The position numbers were made by a program, and so were the translations under genes. Below the pieces are notes generated by a model, which was given only the letters and a program-made list of their open reading frames with translations, did not search any database and was not told where the DNA came from. From assembly GCA_016868515.1 (NCBI GenBank), contig VGGM01000131.1, positions 1 through 5,382 on the forward strand: a stretch of DNA of 5,382 bases. The letters run 5' to 3'. Below, piece by piece: positions 3,857-5,382 of the stretch. Numbering within the stretch: position 1 is the first letter of the stretch; each line of letters starts with the position of its first letter. The stretch is from Bacteroidota bacterium (GTDB lineage Bacteria > Bacteroidota > Bacteroidia > Bacteroidales > VadinHA17).

Positions 3857-5382
3857 TTAAAGAACAATCCTTCCGCCTAGGTCTTTCGAAATACCCAGAA
3901 GCAGTTTATTGAGAGCATTCACCTGCTTCTGAAGGTGGCTCAGCGTCTCCATTTCGCCTGCGGCCGAGGCGGCAGAAATCTTCTCAAGCAGGTTCGCACG
4001 CATCTCCTTTATTTTGGAACTCTTGAACATGAGCACCGCATCCTGCACCAGTTCGGTCAGCATCCGGTCTTCCGACTCAATATATGACTGGCGCTCGCTC
4101 CATATGCGTGCAGGCTCGTATGAATCGGCCAGCAAATCGACCGACAGCTGCGATATTTCAGGGTCGGGATGCCTTACAAAATGCTGGTCGCCAGGGAAAA
4201 TACCCTGCTCCACATGAAACCGGAATTCCGAGAAAATTTCGCCAAACACCTTGTTTGACATGCTCAGGTCATCGCGTACAATCTCATGCACAATGAAGTC
4301 GGCTACCATTACAACGGGGTTGTCGCCTTCCCCCGCCTCACCGCTGAAAACCCTGTCGCCATATTTAAGAAGAAGCCGTACAAGCTCCTTCTCGGAATAG
4401 AAGGATGGAGCCCTTTTTTCAATTATTTCGCGGGGAACACGTGGCTTTGCAATCTGCAGATCGCCGGCGTCGGGATAGCGGTTGCGGTCGCGGAACTGTT
4501 GCTGACCCAGCAGTTTTGTGACCTCATTATGCAGGACCGCCTCGCTGAGGCCCATAATCGTACTGCATTCCTTGATGAAAACCGTTCGGGTAATAACCTC
4601 GGGAATTACTGCTATGCTGCGGACAATGTCGCGGATTGCCTCGGCCCTTTTTACCGGGTCGCTGCCGGTATCTTTCAGAAGCAGCTCGGCCTTGAACCTG
4701 ATGAAGTCGGTCTCGTGTTCCCCCAGAAAGCGGGTGAACTCCTCAATACTCAGCTTCTTCGAAAAGGAGTCGGGGTCCTCACCGTCGGGCAACAGTACAA
4801 TGCGAACATTCATTCCCTCCTCGAGTACAAGGTCTATTCCCCTCAGTGAAGCCTTTATCCCCGCCTCGTCGCCGTCGTATAGTATGGTAATATTCTGTGT
4901 GAACCTCTTAACCAGCCTTATCTGCTCCTGGGTAAGGGCGGTGCCCGACGAGGCCACCACGTTTTCTATGCCTGCCTGATGAACCGATAACACATCGGTA
5001 TAACCCTCAACCATGAAACACCGGTCTTCCTTAATTATGGCCTTGCGGGCCTGGAAGATACCGTACAGAATCCTGCTTTTGTGGTATATGTCCGATTCGG
5101 GCGAGTTCAGGTACTTGGCCGCTTTCGCATCGCTCCTGAGAATCCTGCCGCCAAAACCCAGCACCTGACCTGAAAGCGAGTGTATGGGAAATATCACCCT
5201 GCCATGAAAGCGGTCGAAAATCCTCTCTTCCTTCTCGACTGACAATCCGCTCTTAACAAGATATTCCCTCCTGTACCCATCGGCCGTTGCCGCTGCCGTG
5301 AGGGCGTCAAATGATGAGGGACTGTAACCAACCTCAAATTTCTTCAGTATTTCGTCGCGGAAACCCCGCTCGGAAAAGTAGG
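3857..5382 (-). CDS. dnaG: DNA primase DnaG, 5' end outside window
   Basis: DnaG makes the RNA primers for chromosome replication and works with the replicative helicase DnaB. The visible 507 residues start within the catalytic core (YFSERGFRDEILKKF...). They continue with DRFHGRVIFPI near 5215-5183, GFGGRIL near 5158, KYLNSPES near 5113, and the TOPRIM domain: VEGYTD with the catalytic Glu at 5008-5006, YDGDEAG with the metal-binding Asp pair near 4876-4868, and LPDGEDPDSF near 4795. All expected acidic residues are present. The C-terminal part (about 4450-3860) is the variable helicase-binding region, with WSERQSYIESED and a helical end rich in Lys and Glu. The zinc-binding domain and the start of the core, probably 130-150 residues, lie beyond the right edge. 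The frame has no ATG in its visible 5' part, and the TTG at 5245 sits inside conserved core sequence, so it is not the start. The stop is TAA at 3859-3857. Confidence 0.97.
   Translation of the reverse strand, partial: YFSERGFRDEILKKFEVGYSPSSFDALTAAATADGYRREYLVKSGLSVEKEERIFDRFHGRVIFPIHSLSGQVLGFGGRILRSDAKAAKYLNSPESDIYHKSRILYGIFQARKAIIKEDRCFMVEGYTDVLSVHQAGIENVVASSGTALTQEQIRLVKRFTQNITILYDGDEAGIKASLRGIDLVLEEGMNVRIVLLPDGEDPDSFSKKLSIEEFTRFLGEHETDFIRFKAELLLKDTGSDPVKRAEAIRDIVRSIAVIPEVITRTVFIKECSTIMGLSEAVLHNEVTKLLGQQQFRDRNRYPDAGDLQIAKPRVPREIIEKRAPSFYSEKELVRLLLKYGDRVFSGEAGEGDNPVVMVADFIVHEIVRDDLSMSNKVFGEIFSEFRFHVEQGIFPGDQHFVRHPDPEISQLSVDLLADSYEPARIWSERQSYIESEDRMLTELVQDAVLMFKSSKIKEMRANLLEKISAASAAGEMETLSHLQKQVNALNKLLLGISKDLGGRIVL

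Noticed and set aside
4014..4979. Plus-strand open frames opposite dnaG (up to 187 codons)
   Set aside because: They are antisense shadows of a clearly conserved primase sequence.
5243..5245. TTG as the dnaG start
   Set aside because: The frame stays open to the right edge and the upstream residues (FSERGFRDEILKKFEVGYSP) match the primase core, so the true start is outside the window.

Overview
The window looks like a chromosomal segment of a Bacteroidota bacterium, probably Bacteroidales or a close relative. The evidence is Bacteroidetes-type promoters (TTTG, a spacer of about 20 nt, then TAnnTTTG), little use of Shine-Dalgarno sites, a DnaG primase with a Bacteroidetes-style C-terminus, and a surface protein opening with the QGFxYQA...NQALPVRI sequence typical of secreted Bacteroidetes repeat proteins. 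No RNA gene, insertion sequence or CRISPR array was found.

Layout. (1) Positions 1-1251, minus strand: the N-terminal part of a large secreted repeat protein that runs off the left edge. It has an N-terminal domain, four 38-40 residue repeats built on KAVKGGFxIGxFDESK, and the start of a YadA-like head. Its signal peptide lies in a different frame from the mature protein, one base short at a C5 run. (2) Positions 1252-1485: a divergent promoter region with a plausible promoter for each flanking gene and a GC-rich CCGGAGG repeat. (3) Positions 1486-2526, plus strand: an exported protein of unknown function, 346 aa. (4) Positions 2527-2884: a 358 bp convergent intergenic region made almost wholly of short tandem repeats (periods 7, 8 and 9), including a long imperfect hairpin, a G-quadruplex-type motif and a compact palindrome. 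(5) Positions 2885-3793, minus strand: a putative lipoprotein of unknown function. (6) Positions 3857-5382, minus strand: dnaG, lacking its 5' end beyond the right edge.

Genes together. dnaG and the lipoprotein gene are co-directional, 63 bp apart, with a weak promoter candidate between them. There is no evident functional link among the primase, the lipoprotein, the exported protein and the surface protein. The most distinctive signal is non-coding: degenerate 7-bp tandem repeats in three recognisable families (CCGGANG, [A/C]CCTGNN and TAAATCG-like) that fill the convergent intergenic region. The same CCCTG-type heptads also encode the end of the surface protein's signal peptide, next to the frameshift. 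Because 7 bp is not a multiple of 3, a change in heptad number would switch that gene's reading frame. This gives a testable phase-variation hypothesis, with sequencing error as the main alternative.
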